A stretch of 64,000 bases of DNA. Source: Pseudomonas sp. GTDB taxonomy: Bacteria; Pseudomonadota; Gammaproteobacteria; Pseudomonadales; Pseudomonadaceae. The notes under the pieces are model-generated. The model was not told where the DNA came from. It ran no database searches and saw only the letters and a program-made list of their open reading frames with translations. Positions 16,444-25,191 of this stretch are shown piece after piece (positions within the stretch are counted from its first letter, which is position 1; every line of letters begins with the position of its first letter). A program made the position numbers and the translations under genes. The stretch is from NCBI RefSeq assembly GCF_028293835.1, contig NZ_JAQGNX010000180.1, forward strand, positions 26,363 to 90,362, in the 5' to 3' direction.

Positions 16444-17652
16444 ATGTCGAACCTCCCCACCGGGCTTCCTGAGAAGGCCATGCCTACCCGCGTCTTGCGC
16501 TTGGCAGTTGCCGGTTCCGTGATCGTCATGCTTGCCGCTGGCGGACTGTTTTACTACGCGTCCCAAGCCGCCATGCACAAGCGTCAGGCCAACAACAGCG
16601 CGGAAGTGACGGTGACCATTCACGCCCATAACTGTGAACCGAACGCGCTGACCGTCCCGGCCGGGCGTACTGCATTTCGTATCATCAACCGCTCGGAACG
16701 TGCCGTTGAGTGGGAAATTCTCGATGGCGTCATGGTTCTCGAGGAGCGAGAGAACATCGCGCCCGGTTTGAGTGCGCTGATCAACGCCAACCTCAAGCCA
16801 GGTGACTACACCATCACCTGCGGTTTGCTCAGCAATCCCCACGGCACCATGAAGGTCACTCCGACCGCCGCGTCCGACGCCCTCGCCAAGGCCAAGCCTA
16901 CCCTGGCTGCGTTTCTCGGCCCGTTGTCGGAATACCGGGTGTACATGAGCCTGCAAAGCTCGGCGCTGCTCAAGGCGGTTATTGCGTTGCAGGCCGCTGT
17001 CGATGCCGGCGAACTGAGCCAGGCGCAAGCGGCCTATCTGCCCGCCCGGGCTGCCTACCAGCGTCTTGCTCCTGCGGCCCAACGATTCTCCGAAATCGAT
17101 AACGCAATCAACGCCCGTGCCGATTACTACGAAAAACGCGAGCAAGATGCCGGTTTCAGTGGCTTCCACCGCATTGAGTACAGCCTGTTTGACCAACACA
17201 CCGTCGAGGGGCTGGGCCCGGTGGTGCAGAAGCTACAAGCCGACGTCGCCAGTCTCAAGCAACAATTGCTGGCGCAGTCGATGCAGCCTGAACAGTTGGT
17301 CGGTGGCGTCGTCCACTCCCTGCGTAGCCTTGCGGACATTCGCAGCAAAGGTGAAGAAGAACGTTACAGCCACAGCGACCTGAATGGCTTTGCCGCCAAC
17401 CTGGACGGCACGCGCAAAGTTATCGAGCTGATGCGGCCGCTGTTGAGCACCTCTAACGTCGACCTGCTCAAACGCATTGACAGTGCCACCGCCGCGCTGG
17501 ATGCGCAGATCAAGGGTTTCAGTACCGATGGCGTTTACCGCCCGTATGACCAAGTGACGGCTGAACAACGTCAGCAGATCGCAGACAAGGCCTCGGCACT
17601 GGCCGATGCACTCGATGGAATCGATCCGGCATTAGGCCTCTCTGGTCTCTGA
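16444..17652 (+). CDS. efeO: EfeO, periplasmic iron-binding protein (cupredoxin + M75)
   Basis: A 402-residue protein with an N-terminal membrane/signal segment (about 20-40). A cupredoxin domain follows (about 52-140; NCEPNALTVPAG and ITCGLLSNPHGTM with C126). The last domain is an imelysin/M75 domain (about 155-400), in which the metal-site HXXE motif is H242-R-I-E245. The cupredoxin half is thought to oxidise or bind Fe/Cu and the M75 half to deliver iron to EfeU. The gap to efeU is eight bases. A second protein with the M75 part alone is encoded two genes downstream. Confidence 0.94.
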   Translation: MSNLPTGLPEKAMPTRVLRLAVAGSVIVMLAAGGLFYYASQAAMHKRQANNSAEVTVTIHAHNCEPNALTVPAGRTAFRIINRSERAVEWEILDGVMVLEERENIAPGLSALINANLKPGDYTITCGLLSNPHGTMKVTPTAASDALAKAKPTLAAFLGPLSEYRVYMSLQSSALLKAVIALQAAVDAGELSQAQAAYLPARAAYQRLAPAAQRFSEIDNAINARADYYEKREQDAGFSGFHRIEYSLFDQHTVEGLGPVVQKLQADVASLKQQLLAQSMQPEQLVGGVVHSLRSLADIRSKGEEERYSHSDLNGFAANLDGTRKVIELMRPLLSTSNVDLLKRIDSATAALDAQIKGFSTDGVYRPYDQVTAEQRQQIADKASALADALDGIDPALGLSGL

Positions 17653-17695
17653 ACAGTGTCCTCTCGATTTTGAATTAGAGCGAAGACGTACCCCC

Positions 17696-19006
17696 ATGAA
17701 AGATTCAAAGAACACCGATGCTCCAGAGTCAGTTCAACGCCGCCGAGTGCTTCTGGGCCTCGGCGCGGCGGGCGCAGCGTTGGCCGGCAGCAGCCTGAGC
17801 GGCAACGTTCTGGCGGCCACACCGGCGAAAGTGACCGAAGCACCGCACAGCGAGCAGACTCACGATCATCACGATTTCTACGGTCTTCATCAGACCGGGA
17901 TCGTTACCCCGCGCCCCGCCGCTGGCATGCTGGTGTCGTTCGACGTGCTGGCCACGGACCGTGAAGATTTGGAGCGCCTGTTCCGCACGCTGAACGAGCG
18001 CATCGCGTTTCTGATGAAGGGCGGCACAGTGCCGCAGGTTGACGAAAAGTTTCCGCCCACCGATTCCGGGATCCTCGGCCCGGTGGTCACGCCGGACAAC
18101 CTGACGGTCACGGTTTCTGTAGGCGCTTCGTTGTTCGATGAGCGTTTCGGCCTTGAGTCGGTAAAACCCAAGCGCCTGATAGAGATGGTCGGTTTTCCCA
18201 ACGACGCCCTGGAACCTGACTGCTGCCATGGCGACTTGAGCATTCAGTTCTGCTCCAACACGCCGGACAGCAACATCCACGCCCTACGCGACATTGTAAA
18301 AAACTTGCCCGATTTGCTTCTGGTGCGTTGGAAGCAGGAAGGCACCGTGCCGCCACAAGCGCCGCTTAAACCCGGTCAACCGGCAGAAAGCGCACGCAAT
18401 TTCCTGGGATTCCGCGACGGCTCCGCCAACCCGGACTCCAGCGATCAGAAAGCCATGGATGCGTTGGTGTGGGTACAGCCCGACGTCGACGAACCCGCCT
18501 GGGCTACCAACGGCAGTTATCAAGCGGTGCGGATCATCCGTAACTTCGTTGAGCGCTGGGACCGGACCCCCCTGCAGGAACAGCAATCGATTTTTGGCCG
18601 CCACAAAGCGACGGGCGCGCCGATGGATGGCAAGCAGGAAAGCGACGAGCCCAATTTTGTGGCCGATCCGGAAGGCAAAGTCACGCGAATGGATGCCCAC
18701 ATCCGTTTAGCGAACCCACGCACCGCTGCCACTGAGCGCAACCGGATTCTGCGCCGTCCATTCAACTATTCCAACGGCGTGAGCAAAAACGGTCAGCTCG
18801 ACATGGGCCTGTTGTTCATCTGTTACCAGTCTGATCTGGAAAAAGGTTTTATCACGGTGCAGACCCGCCTCAATGGCGAACCTCTGGAGGAGTACCTCAA
18901 GCCCATTGGCGGCGGTTACTTTTTCACCTTGCCCGGTGTCGTCAGCGATCAAGACTTTATCGGCCGTTCGCTGCTTGCCGCTTCAACCTCAACAAAAACC
19001 GCATGA
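17696..19006 (+). CDS. efeB: EfeB, Tat-exported DyP-type peroxidase
   Basis: A 436-residue heme peroxidase of the dye-decolorising family. The twin-arginine signal is QRRRVLLGLGAAGAALAG (residues 14-31), so it is exported folded with heme. The DyP motif GFRDG is at 238-242 with catalytic Asp241, and the proximal His is H335 in RMDAHIRLANP. In the EfeUOB system it oxidises Fe(II) at the periplasmic face; extraction of iron from heme (deferrochelatase) has also been proposed. It lies 43 bases after efeO, and its stop overlaps an ATG that could start the next gene. Confidence 0.94.
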   Translation: MKDSKNTDAPESVQRRRVLLGLGAAGAALAGSSLSGNVLAATPAKVTEAPHSEQTHDHHDFYGLHQTGIVTPRPAAGMLVSFDVLATDREDLERLFRTLNERIAFLMKGGTVPQVDEKFPPTDSGILGPVVTPDNLTVTVSVGASLFDERFGLESVKPKRLIEMVGFPNDALEPDCCHGDLSIQFCSNTPDSNIHALRDIVKNLPDLLLVRWKQEGTVPPQAPLKPGQPAESARNFLGFRDGSANPDSSDQKAMDALVWVQPDVDEPAWATNGSYQAVRIIRNFVERWDRTPLQEQQSIFGRHKATGAPMDGKQESDEPNFVADPEGKVTRMDAHIRLANPRTAATERNRILRRPFNYSNGVSKNGQLDMGLLFICYQSDLEKGFITVQTRLNGEPLEEYLKPIGGGYFFTLPGVVSDQDFIGRSLLAASTSTKTA

Positions 19007-19032
19007 TCCCTAACCCTACCCGGAAACGTCCC

Positions 19033-19854
19033 ATGAAAAAGTCGCCTCTCGCATTAATGCTTACCCTTGGCTTGCTCCAGACTCCGTTCGTTTTCGCAGC
19101 CACGGCGCCGCTGGACTTGGTAGGACCCGTTTCCGACTACAAGATTTATGTCACCGAACAGCTGGACACCCTGGGTACTGACACTCAGAAGTTCACCGAC
19201 GCCATCAAGAAAGGCGACCTGAAAACAGCCCAGAAGCTGTACCCGACGACCCGCGTATCGTATGAAGCCATCGAGCCGATTGCCGAGCTGTTCGACGACC
19301 TCGACAAGGCCATCGACTCCCGTGTTGATGACCACGGTGACAACGTGGATGCCCCGGATTTCACCGGCTTCCACCGCATCGAATACACCCTGTTCGAGAA
19401 GAAAACCACAGAAGGTCTCAGCGACCTGGCTACCAAGCTGAATAACGACGTCAAAGAGCTGCAAACCCGCGTTGCCGGCCTGACGTTCCCGCCAGAGAAA
19501 GTTGTTGGTGGTGCTGCTGCCTTGCTGGAAGAGGTCGCCGCGACCAAAATTTCCGGTGAAGAAGACCGTTACAGCCACACTGATTTGTATGACTTCCAGG
19601 GCAACATTGACGGCGCGAAGAAAATCGTCGACTTGTTCCACCCGCAAATCGTCAAACAAGACAAAGCGTTCGCCGACAAGGTCGACAAGAACTTCGCTGC
19701 GGTCGACAAGATCCTGGCCAAGTACAAAACCAAGGACGGCGGCTTTGAGTCTTACGACAAAGTCACCGCCAACGACCGTAAAGCACTGACTGGCCCGGTT
19801 ACCACTTTGGCAGAAGACCTGTCCACACTGCGTGGCAAGCTGGGTCTGAACTAA
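19033..19854 (+). CDS. Cupredoxin-less EfeO paralogue (EfeM-like, M75)
   Basis: A 273-residue exported protein: signal peptide 1 to about 22, then a single imelysin/M75 domain. The iron-site HXXE motif is H114-R-I-E117 in GFHRIEYTLFE, nearly identical to that in EfeO. It lacks the N-terminal cupredoxin module and so resembles EfeM-type proteins. The start at 19033 (MKKSPLALML) gives a standard signal peptide; an ATG at 19003 overlapping the efeB stop would add ten residues. Probably a second periplasmic iron carrier for the same permease, or a replacement carrier under copper limitation; this is inference. Confidence 0.87.
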   Translation: MKKSPLALMLTLGLLQTPFVFAATAPLDLVGPVSDYKIYVTEQLDTLGTDTQKFTDAIKKGDLKTAQKLYPTTRVSYEAIEPIAELFDDLDKAIDSRVDDHGDNVDAPDFTGFHRIEYTLFEKKTTEGLSDLATKLNNDVKELQTRVAGLTFPPEKVVGGAAALLEEVAATKISGEEDRYSHTDLYDFQGNIDGAKKIVDLFHPQIVKQDKAFADKVDKNFAAVDKILAKYKTKDGGFESYDKVTANDRKALTGPVTTLAEDLSTLRGKLGLN

Positions 19855-19865
19855 GCATAAAACCC

Positions 19866-19933
19866 AATCGCAGCCTTCGGCAGCTCTTACAGGTCCAGCG
19901 CGATCCCGTAGGGGCCGCCGAAGGCTGCGATTC
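19866..19933. repeat. REP-type palindrome after efe operon
   Basis: An inverted repeat whose arms are ATCGCAGCCTTCGGCAGC and, after about 30 bases, the near-complement CCGCCGAAGGCTGCGAT. It fills the 84-base space between the convergent efe operon and the molybdoenzyme gene. The same palindrome recurs at 21373-21437 and 43745-43828. It probably ends transcription or stabilises mRNA 3' ends for both sides. Confidence 0.82.
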
Positions 19934-19938
19934 TGGTA

Positions 19939-20706
19939 TCAACTCCCGCTAAACCAGTTGTACCCCTGATCTTCCCAATACCCGCCCGGGTAGTCATTCG
20001 TCACGAACAATTCGACGATGTGCTTGGGATTCTTGAACCCCAATTTGGTCGGTACCCGAACCCGCAACGGATAACCATAATCCGGTGGCAGTGCGACTTC
20101 GCCGAAGTCCAGTGCCAACAAGGTCTGTGGATGCAATGCGGTGGGCATATCAAGGCTTGAGTAGTACTTGTCGGCGCATTTGAAGCCGACGAACTTCGCG
20201 GTGGTGTCAGCACCAATGTGTTCAAGAAACGTACGTAACGGCACCCCGCCCCACTGGCCAATCGCACTCCAACCTTCGACACAGATCAACCGCGTGATGT
20301 CGGTGCGTTGCGGCAGCTTGCGCAAGCCGTCAAGGGTCCACGGTTGCTTGTCCCGTACCAATCCTGAGACCCCCAGGCTGTAGGTGGATATATCCAGGTC
20401 CGGGACGTTGTATTCGGCATAAAACGCGTTGAACGGAAACGGAGTGGTGAGTTTCGACTTGTCGTAAGTCTGCGCCAGTTTCTGTCCGCTGAACAGCCAG
20501 GCCTGAACCCGGTCGTTCCAGCGCGACATGGCCCACAGGGTTTTATCCACGGCATCGTCGCCTTCGAGATTGCAGCCAGTCAGCATCGACACAGCGCCGA
20601 GGGTCAGACCCGCGCGCAAAAACGAGCGGCGTTGCAGTTTGAACAACGCAGTCTGCTGCGCCGGCTCCAGGATGATTCGAGGCGGCCGCTGTTTGGGGTC
20701 AGTCAT
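19939..20706 (-). CDS. Tat-exported molybdopterin oxidoreductase (YedY/sulfite-oxidase fold)
   Basis: A 255-residue protein with a single Moco domain of the sulfite-oxidase superfamily. The N-terminus has a twin-arginine motif (QRRSFLRAGLTLGAVSMLTG) followed by Cys45 in a lipobox-like LTGC, so it is probably a Tat-exported lipoprotein. The molybdenum-ligating cysteine is C143 in LICVEGWSAIGQWGG. The substrate is unknown: sulfite-like compounds or oxidised methionine are precedents in related enzymes. The gene starts inside the end of its upstream partner (20699-20706 overlap), which encodes a di-heme b-type cytochrome that would supply or accept electrons. Confidence 0.86.
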   Translation of the reverse strand: MTDPKQRPPRIILEPAQQTALFKLQRRSFLRAGLTLGAVSMLTGCNLEGDDAVDKTLWAMSRWNDRVQAWLFSGQKLAQTYDKSKLTTPFPFNAFYAEYNVPDLDISTYSLGVSGLVRDKQPWTLDGLRKLPQRTDITRLICVEGWSAIGQWGGVPLRTFLEHIGADTTAKFVGFKCADKYYSSLDMPTALHPQTLLALDFGEVALPPDYGYPLRVRVPTKLGFKNPKHIVELFVTNDYPGGYWEDQGYNWFSGS

Positions 20707-21307
20707 TGGAATTCTCCCGAGTGCCGCCGGTGATCATCGGCAAAAAGGTCCGCGGAACCAGCAACACCAGCGCCAAATGAACGACGACAAACGCGCCAAT
20801 TCCGGCCATGGCACCAAAATGCACGAAGCGAGCGAAGTCATATCCACCAAACAGATTGACCAGCCCTTGCAGCTGAATCGGTTTCCAGATCGACAGCCCG
20901 GACAGCAGCACCAGAACGCCCAACGCCAGTACCAGCCAATATGACAGGCGTTGCACCGCGTTATAACGCCCATGCTGGTGCGCCAGGCGAAAACGCAAGG
21001 CATCGATAAAATCGCGTCTTATCGCGCTGACCGAGACCGGTAATAAGTCGCGCTTGAAGTGGCGGCTGAAAACGCCATACAACACGTAGGCCAGGCCGTT
21101 GACCACCAGTAACCACATGACCGCCAAGTGCCAGGCAATGGAGCCACCGAGCCAACCGCCCAAGGTAATGCTGCGGGGGAAATTGAATGCAAACAACGGT
21201 GAAGCGTTGTAGATACCCCAGCCGCTCATGAACATGCCAACCATGCCAATCGCGTTCAGCCAATGGGTAAGCCGAACCGGCCAGGGGTGGATACGTCGGG
21301 TACTCAT
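20699..21307 (-). CDS. Membrane cytochrome b561-type subunit
   Basis: A 202-residue integral membrane protein with four or five transmembrane helices. Heme-ligand histidines occur in RLTHWLNAIGMVGMFMSGWG, GSIAWHLAVMWLL, FVHFGAMAG and VVVHLALVLLVP. It belongs to the cytochrome b561 / formate-dehydrogenase-gamma-like superfamily. Its 3' end overlaps the start of the molybdoenzyme gene by eight bases, so the two form one electron-transfer pair at the inner membrane. It is not the MsrQ (ferric-reductase-type) partner of MsrP, so the pair is a distinct YedY-like system. Confidence 0.84.
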   Translation of the reverse strand: MSTRRIHPWPVRLTHWLNAIGMVGMFMSGWGIYNASPLFAFNFPRSITLGGWLGGSIAWHLAVMWLLVVNGLAYVLYGVFSRHFKRDLLPVSVSAIRRDFIDALRFRLAHQHGRYNAVQRLSYWLVLALGVLVLLSGLSIWKPIQLQGLVNLFGGYDFARFVHFGAMAGIGAFVVVHLALVLLVPRTFLPMITGGTRENSND

Positions 21308-21372
21308 GGCTGCCTCCTGCGCTAGGATTGATGGGTCGCCTTCGGGAATATGCAGGCGGTGCCTGGATCTAC

Positions 21373-21437
21373 TGTAGGCGCTGCCGAAGGCTGCGATCTC
21401 TATGGACGCCCATCGCAGCCTTCGGCAGCTCCTACAG
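21373..21437. repeat. REP-type palindrome
   Basis: TGTAGGCGCTGCCGAAGGCTGCGAT at the left (first 20 bases TGTAGGCGCTGCCGAAGGCT) pairs with ATCGCAGCCTTCGGCAGCTC at the right across about 18 bases. It is the same family as 19866-19933. It lies between the start of the cytochrome gene and the end of the DUF5666-like gene, both on the minus strand. Confidence 0.85.
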
Positions 21438-21480
21438 AGAATGTAACCATCGCCTGCATTCCTGTGGCAGCGAATCCAGC

Positions 21481-22086
21481 TTACATCGGCGGTGCAAAAC
21501 CGTTTTTGCCAACCGCGATACCGCGAGCGGTTTTACCGTCTTCAGCCGGGAACAATACGATTTTAGCACCGGCCACTAACTGCTCACGCTTACCTGGTTC
21601 AACATAAGCGATTGGCACGTCATTAGGCACAACCAACTGCTTCTCGCCGCCTTTGTACATAACCGTCAGAGTCCGGCCGGTGGTTCCGGTGATTTTCCCC
21701 ACAGTGCCGTTAGTCATGGTGCCGGTGGTGCCATCCGCATTTTCCCAGCCGTAATGGCCTTCGCCGCTGCCTTTCAGGCTGGGTTCAAACACGGTCACTT
21801 CCAGTGCTTTGAGCGTGCCGTCTGGCTGAGCTGCTGCGGCTGAACCGACGAAGCTATCGGACTTGATCGAAGTAAGCTCGGTTTTTGAGATCACTCGAAT
21901 CGCGGTCTTGTCAGTCAGCCCGATGGTTTCATGCTTACCGGCGCGGTCAGTGAAGCTCAAGGTATCAGCCTGCACGCTGTCGATGGTGCCGCGCACGGGT
22001 TTGACGACCGGCATGTCTGCCGCTTGGGCCATAACGGCCGCGCTGAGCAAAAGGAGGCCGAACGTGGTGGACAATGCAATCTTCAT
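21481..22086 (-). CDS. Periplasmic DUF5666-like protein, divergent from two-component system
   Basis: A 201-residue exported protein: signal peptide 1 to about 23, cleavage near AQAADM. The mature part is rich in small beta-strand elements (VRGTIDSVQADTLSFTDRAG and VGKITGTTGRTLTVMYKGGEK) that look like repeated OB-type or DUF5666 modules. I cannot assign an activity. The start at 22086 (MKIALSTTFG) is chosen for the signal peptide; a 12-residue upstream extension is unlikely. It diverges from a metal-type response regulator across a region with two matching 14-base palindromes, so it is probably a target of that system. Confidence 0.7.
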   Translation of the reverse strand: MKIALSTTFGLLLLSAAVMAQAADMPVVKPVRGTIDSVQADTLSFTDRAGKHETIGLTDKTAIRVISKTELTSIKSDSFVGSAAAAQPDGTLKALEVTVFEPSLKGSGEGHYGWENADGTTGTMTNGTVGKITGTTGRTLTVMYKGGEKQLVVPNDVPIAYVEPGKREQLVAGAKIVLFPAEDGKTARGIAVGKNGFAPPM

Positions 22087-22157
22087 GTCATTACCTGGTT
22101 GGGTTGAAGTGGCATTCATCATGGCCCTCGAACCGGCGCTGTACCATGACCGGCGAA

Positions 22158-22207
22158 TGACATTTTTGTCATTTGCCGGGCGCGTTTGGCGGATGACAAA
22201 AATGTCA
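22158..22207. promoter_or_regulatory. Twin palindromic operator sites
   Basis: Two perfect 5-4-5 palindromes, TGACATTTTTGTCA (22158-22171) and TGACAAAAATGTCA (22194-22207), are centred 36 bases apart between the DUF5666-like gene and the response regulator. Each has TGACA / TGTCA arms resembling the TGACAA-type boxes of CusR/CopR-class regulators. They probably bind the adjacent OmpR-family regulator and control both directions. Confidence 0.72.
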
Positions 22208-22316
22208 CCGACACCCGCTTGGCACTTGGTTAAACTTCAGCTCCGATGCGTGTTTTGAGCACCGCCTGAACGCGCCGACCATGCCCAACGCTCCTCGTTG
22301 GAAGGAGCCACACTCG

Positions 22317-23012
22317 ATGCACATCCTGCTCATCGAAGACGACACCAAAACCGGCGAATACCTGAAAAAGGGCCTCGGCGAATCCGGCTACAAAGTCGAC
22401 TGGACACAGCACGGTGCTGACGGCCTGCACATGGCCCTGGAACAGCGCTATGACCTGATCGTGCTCGACGTCATGCTGCCCGGCATCGATGGCTGGCAGA
22501 TCATCGAAGTGCTGCGCGCCAAGCAAGACGTGCCAGTGCTGTTTCTTACCGCCCGGGATCAATTGCAAGACCGTATTCGCGGCCTCGAGCTGGGCGCCGA
22601 CGATTACCTGATCAAGCCGTTTTCCTTCACCGAACTGCTGTTGCGCATCCGCACAGTGCTACGTCGAGGGGTGGTTCGCGAGGCAGACCATTTTCATCTC
22701 GCCGACCTGGAACTGGACCTGTTGCGCCGTCGTGTCACCCGTCAACAGCAGGTCATCGTGCTAACCAATAAAGAGTTCGCGCTGTTGCACCTTCTATTAC
22801 GCCGCGAAGGCGATGTACTGTCCCGGGCGCAAATAGCCTCTGAGGTCTGGGACATGAATTTCGACAGCGATACCAACGTGGTTGATGTGGCGATCAAACG
22901 CCTGCGCAGCAAAATCGATCTACCCTATCCGGTGAAACTCATCCATACCGTGCGCGGCATCGGTTATGTCTGCGAGGTACGAGCATGCGCGCCCGACGCC
23001 AGCCATCCCTGA
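22317..23012 (+). CDS. OmpR-family heavy-metal-type response regulator
   Basis: A 231-residue regulator. The receiver domain (1-115) has phospho-acceptor D51 in DLIVLDVMLPGIDGW, T78 and K100 in DDYLIKPFS. The C-terminal winged helix (about 130-222) has VVDVAIKRLRSKID as its recognition region. It belongs to the CusR/CopR/IrlR subgroup. The start at 22317 has AAGGAG upstream; an extension from 22281 is less likely. Its 3' end overlaps the sensor kinase start by 28 bases. The signal is not revealed by the sequence; no copper or zinc transporter is adjacent. Confidence 0.92.
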   Translation: MHILLIEDDTKTGEYLKKGLGESGYKVDWTQHGADGLHMALEQRYDLIVLDVMLPGIDGWQIIEVLRAKQDVPVLFLTARDQLQDRIRGLELGADDYLIKPFSFTELLLRIRTVLRRGVVREADHFHLADLELDLLRRRVTRQQQVIVLTNKEFALLHLLLRREGDVLSRAQIASEVWDMNFDSDTNVVDVAIKRLRSKIDLPYPVKLIHTVRGIGYVCEVRACAPDASHP

Positions 23013-24376
23013 CCCTGCGCGCTTCGCTGGCGTTCGCGTTGGTAGCGATGCTGACGGTGGCGGGTGCAGGGTTGTACTTGTACGAATCGATCAAGGAAAC
23101 GGTCATGTTGCGCAGCGACCACGCGGTGCTGGCGCGGCTTGATCACTTTCGCAAATTGCTACGTTACGACCTGACGCTGGACAAGTTCAAGGGCAGCCCG
23201 CAACTGTTCGAAAACATGCTCGACAACGAAGACGATATTTTTATCCTGGGCGAGCCAGACAAACCGCCAGTGATCTCGGTCAATCCGCTGCATGCGCCAC
23301 TGCCGCAATTACAGGTGGTTGGCCAGGATCGGGTGCTGACCGAGGCTGATCTGCGCAGCGGCATGAGTTTGCAAGGGGTGCCCTTACGCGCTGCCTCGGC
23401 GCAGATACTCTCGGGGGGCACCGAGTTGCACTTAGTGGCGGCCCACGTGATGGCTAAGGAAATGGCCATGCTCGCCACCTTTCGCCAACGCCTGTATGCC
23501 GCCGTGACCTTGGCCTTCATCGTCACTGCCCTGCTCGGTTACCTGCTGCTGCGCCGTGGCTTGCGGCCCTTGCGGCGAATGGCTGCCCATGCCGCGGATA
23601 TCACTCCGGCGCGGCTCGACCGCCGCCTCGATGGACAGGATACGCCGGTTGAATTGCATCAGCTCAGCGAAGCCTTCAACGCCATGCTTGATCGCTTGTC
23701 GGACGGCTACCAGCGCTTGACGCAGTTCTCCGCCGACTTAGCGCATGAGATTCGTACGCCGGTGGGTTCGTTGATGGGCCACTGCCAGGTGGCGCTGCGG
23801 CAAACTCGCAGCGTCGATGAATACCAGGCATTGTTGGCTTCGAATCTGGAGGAGCTGGAGCGTATCTCGCGGTTGGTAGAAAGCATTCTGTTCCTGGCTC
23901 GGGCCGATGAAGCTCAGTCAGTGCTGCAGCGCCAACCGCTGAATCTTGAGGACGAAATGCAGCGCGTAGCGGGGTATTTTGAAGGCCTGGCCGAAGAGCG
24001 CCGGTTGACCTTGCACACCACGGGTGGCGGCACGTTACACGCTGATCCGATCCTGCTGCGTCGGGCGCTGAGCAATTTGGTCGCCAATGCAATTCGCTAC
24101 GCCGACGAGGGAAGCGAGATCCTGGTGGTGGTGGAACAACGTCATCGTGAATGGCTGATTCAGGTAGAAAATCAAGGCCCCGTATTGGCAGCAGCCGCCT
24201 TGACCAAACTCTTCGACCGCTTCTACCGCGGCGACGCCTCCCGCCACCAAAGCTCCGACTCTAACGGCTTGGGCCTGGCCATCGTCGCCGCCATCATGCA
24301 CCTGCACGGCGGGAGGGTTGAAGTGACTCAACCCGTGGAGGGCAGGATTCGGTTTGCGCTGGGGTTTCCAGCCTGA
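22985..24376 (+). CDS. Heavy-metal-type sensor histidine kinase
   Basis: A 463-residue membrane kinase. It has TM1 at about 12-33, a periplasmic sensor of about 135 residues, TM2 at about 172-190 and a HAMP domain to about 240. The HisKA motif is FSADLAHEIRTP with H254, followed by the ATPase domain with LSNLVANAIRYAD (N box) and SNGLGLAIVAAIM (G box). Architecture matches the CusS/IrlS class. The periplasmic region contains no His/Met-rich metal motif that I can see, so a metal ligand should not be assumed. It is translated from within the 3' end of its cognate regulator. Confidence 0.92.
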   Translation: MRARRQPSLTLRASLAFALVAMLTVAGAGLYLYESIKETVMLRSDHAVLARLDHFRKLLRYDLTLDKFKGSPQLFENMLDNEDDIFILGEPDKPPVISVNPLHAPLPQLQVVGQDRVLTEADLRSGMSLQGVPLRAASAQILSGGTELHLVAAHVMAKEMAMLATFRQRLYAAVTLAFIVTALLGYLLLRRGLRPLRRMAAHAADITPARLDRRLDGQDTPVELHQLSEAFNAMLDRLSDGYQRLTQFSADLAHEIRTPVGSLMGHCQVALRQTRSVDEYQALLASNLEELERISRLVESILFLARADEAQSVLQRQPLNLEDEMQRVAGYFEGLAEERRLTLHTTGGGTLHADPILLRRALSNLVANAIRYADEGSEILVVVEQRHREWLIQVENQGPVLAAAALTKLFDRFYRGDASRHQSSDSNGLGLAIVAAIMHLHGGRVEVTQPVEGRIRFALGFPA

Positions 24377-24393
24377 GGCAGCCACACGACCTC

Positions 24394-24472
24394 TGTAGGG
24401 GCCAACGTGTTGGCGAGGCGGTGTACCCGATCCACCGCATCCAACCTCTCGCCAACACGTTGGCTCTTACAA
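24394..24472. repeat. REP-like palindrome (GCCAACGTGTTGGC type)
   Basis: TGTAGGGGCCAACGTGTTGGC at the left (core CCAACGTGTTGG) and GCCAACACGTTGGCTCTTACA at the right (core CCAACACGTTGG) form a large inverted repeat between convergent genes. The core matches the right end of the composite element at 83-268 (CCAACACGTTGGCTCCTACA), so it is a shorter member of that family. Confidence 0.8.
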
Positions 24473-24493
24473 AGATCAATGTGGCCGGAGGAT

Positions 24494-25066
24494 CTACCGC
24501 TGATAGCGCCTAACCACGCTGCTCACCCCTAAAATATGGCCTTTGATTGCCGCGCGCAGTTCATCCCCGGTCAGGCCTGGCTTCAATGCGTCATGGGCCA
24601 AATCAAGGGCATACAGCTGGATCACAAAATGATGGGGGCTATCACCCGGTGGCGGGCATGGCCCCATGTAGTCCGTCGTGCCTCGGGTGTTCACCCCGCC
24701 CATGCCTTCCAGTTTTGACTCTCCCCCTACGCCAGTCACAATCTCTGCAATGCTGAATGGCAACCCATAACGCACCCAGTGGTCCACACCCAAACCCTTC
24801 TGGCCATCCGGGTCATGCATTATCAATGCAAAACTTTGCGTGCCTTGTGGCGGGTTACTCCAGTACAACGCCGGCGAAATATTTTTGCCGCCGCAACCGT
24901 TGGCGCTGGCGGCATTGTCCGGAGAGAAAAACGCATTGTCTTCGGCGTCCGGCATGGCCAGGCTGAAATGCGGCTGCGCGGCCTCGGCCGTCATGTGCAG
25001 ACACAAGGCCAATACCCCCACGGTCAACCAGCTTCGGGTGGAAAAGTTTCCCAATGAACGATTCAT
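24494..25066 (-). CDS. YbhB/YbcL (PEBP) family protein, exported
   Basis: A 190-residue protein with a signal peptide (about 1-31, cleavage near AEAAQ) and a phosphatidylethanolamine-binding-protein fold. PEBP landmarks visible are NISPALYWSNPPQGTQSFAL, HDPDGQKGLGVDHWVRYG, YMGPCPPPGDSPHHFVIQLY and the terminal IKGHILGVSSVVRRYQR. Bacterial members have no settled function. The start at 25066 (MNRSLGNF) has AGGT upstream; an in-frame ATG at 25108 would lengthen the pre-sequence unnaturally. Confidence 0.88.
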   Translation of the reverse strand: MNRSLGNFSTRSWLTVGVLALCLHMTAEAAQPHFSLAMPDAEDNAFFSPDNAASANGCGGKNISPALYWSNPPQGTQSFALIMHDPDGQKGLGVDHWVRYGLPFSIAEIVTGVGGESKLEGMGGVNTRGTTDYMGPCPPPGDSPHHFVIQLYALDLAHDALKPGLTGDELRAAIKGHILGVSSVVRRYQR

Positions 25067-25191
25067 GCCGGTTACCTGTCGATTAAACACGTTTGGAAAT
25101 CGGGTCACGGAATGCCCGCGCCCCTAATAGATGAACCGTTGGACTGCCGGACCCTGTGCAAATTCATCAAGTCAGTCAGCAAAAATGCCAG

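Noticed and set aside
22985..24376. Copper-specific sensor (CopS/CusS) assignment
   Set aside because: Class architecture fits, but the periplasmic loop lacks visible His/Met metal motifs and no copper pump is adjacent, so only a generic call is made.
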